From NCBI GenBank assembly GCA_019309685.1, contig JAFDFT010000193.1, positions 1 through 5,966 of the forward strand: a stretch of DNA of 5,966 nucleotides, in the 5' to 3' direction. The position numbers and the translations under genes were made by a program. Of this stretch, positions 5,869-5,966 are shown in pieces; positions within the stretch are counted from its first letter, which is position 1; each line of letters starts with the position of its first letter. The DNA comes from Deltaproteobacteria bacterium (GTDB lineage Bacteria; Desulfobacterota; Desulfobacteria; Desulfobacterales; JAABPS01). A model generated the notes under the pieces. It did no database searches and was not told where the DNA came from. It saw only the letters and a program-made list of their open reading frames with translations.

Positions 5869-5966
5869 TTATCTTTCCATCCATAAATGGCCCTTTTCCG
5901 CAATCTCTTCGTAAACCATCGAAATTGTGTGTGCAGCGTACAACTGAGTACGCCTCCGCTCAACTC
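5869..5966 (-). CDS. C-terminal end of an unidentified protein (partial)
   Basis: An open minus-strand frame enters from the right edge and ends at TAA (5869-5871) after 31 residues. Its tail, MVYEEIAEKGHLWMER, has a composition like a real soluble protein, and the strand agrees with every other gene here. The family is not recognised. A second minus frame is also open across part of this stretch, so the call rests on composition only. Confidence 0.4.
   Translation of the reverse strand, partial: VERRRTQLYAAHTISMVYEEIAEKGHLWMER

Noticed and set aside
5885..5966. Plus-strand ATG frame running off the right edge
   Set aside because: No Shine-Dalgarno, opposite to the gene direction of the window, and antisense to a more protein-like minus frame.
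1..5966. CRISPR array, tRNA, rRNA, intact insertion sequence or transposase
   Set aside because: No regularly spaced repeats, no cloverleaf-like conserved T-arm pattern, no rRNA segments and no transposase motifs were seen on either strand.

Overview
The window looks bacterial: dense genes, all on the minus strand, and strong AGGAGG-type ribosome binding sites at two of the starts. GC is moderate (a by-eye impression of about 45%). A fatty-acid-transport-protein (FATP) type acyl-CoA synthetase, a class III aminotransferase and a SWIM/SNF2 helicase together would suit a metabolically versatile Gram-negative such as a Desulfobacterota-like lineage. That placement is inference; no rRNA or other marker is present.

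Layout in the direction of transcription (right to left). At the right edge is a possible C-terminal tail of an unidentified gene (stop at 5869). Next comes a gap of about 210 bp that holds a good sigma70-like promoter (TTAACA-N18-TATACT), an inverted repeat just upstream of it and a hairpin in the leader. Then comes a complete FATP/very-long-chain type acyl-CoA synthetase (613 aa). After a 117-bp spacer with no clear promoter comes a complete PLP-dependent class III aminotransferase (458 aa from the ATG with a strong ribosome binding site), related to glutamate-1-semialdehyde aminomutase and beta-amino-acid transaminases. These two genes probably form one transcription unit. Right after the aminotransferase stop is a second strong ribosome binding site with an ATG that opens only a 7-codon frame, as if a third gene had been lost. 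The rest of that 277-bp gap is rich in GTCAA/TTGAC inverted repeats.

The left third encodes a bacterial SWIM zinc-finger SNF2 helicase that is split. A 353-aa upstream frame carries the SWIM finger and the helicase-associated region. A downstream frame, running off the left edge, carries the SNF2 ATPase motifs (DDMGLGKT, DEIQ, LTGTPIEN). The frames meet at GAA AAA AAG TGA: an A_AAA_AAG slippery heptamer abutting the stop, with a GTG codon overlapping that stop as GTGA. The split could be programmed -1 frameshifting, translational coupling of two subunits, or a one-base deletion or homopolymer error. This junction is the most interesting point in the window.

No tRNA, rRNA, CRISPR array or intact mobile element was seen.
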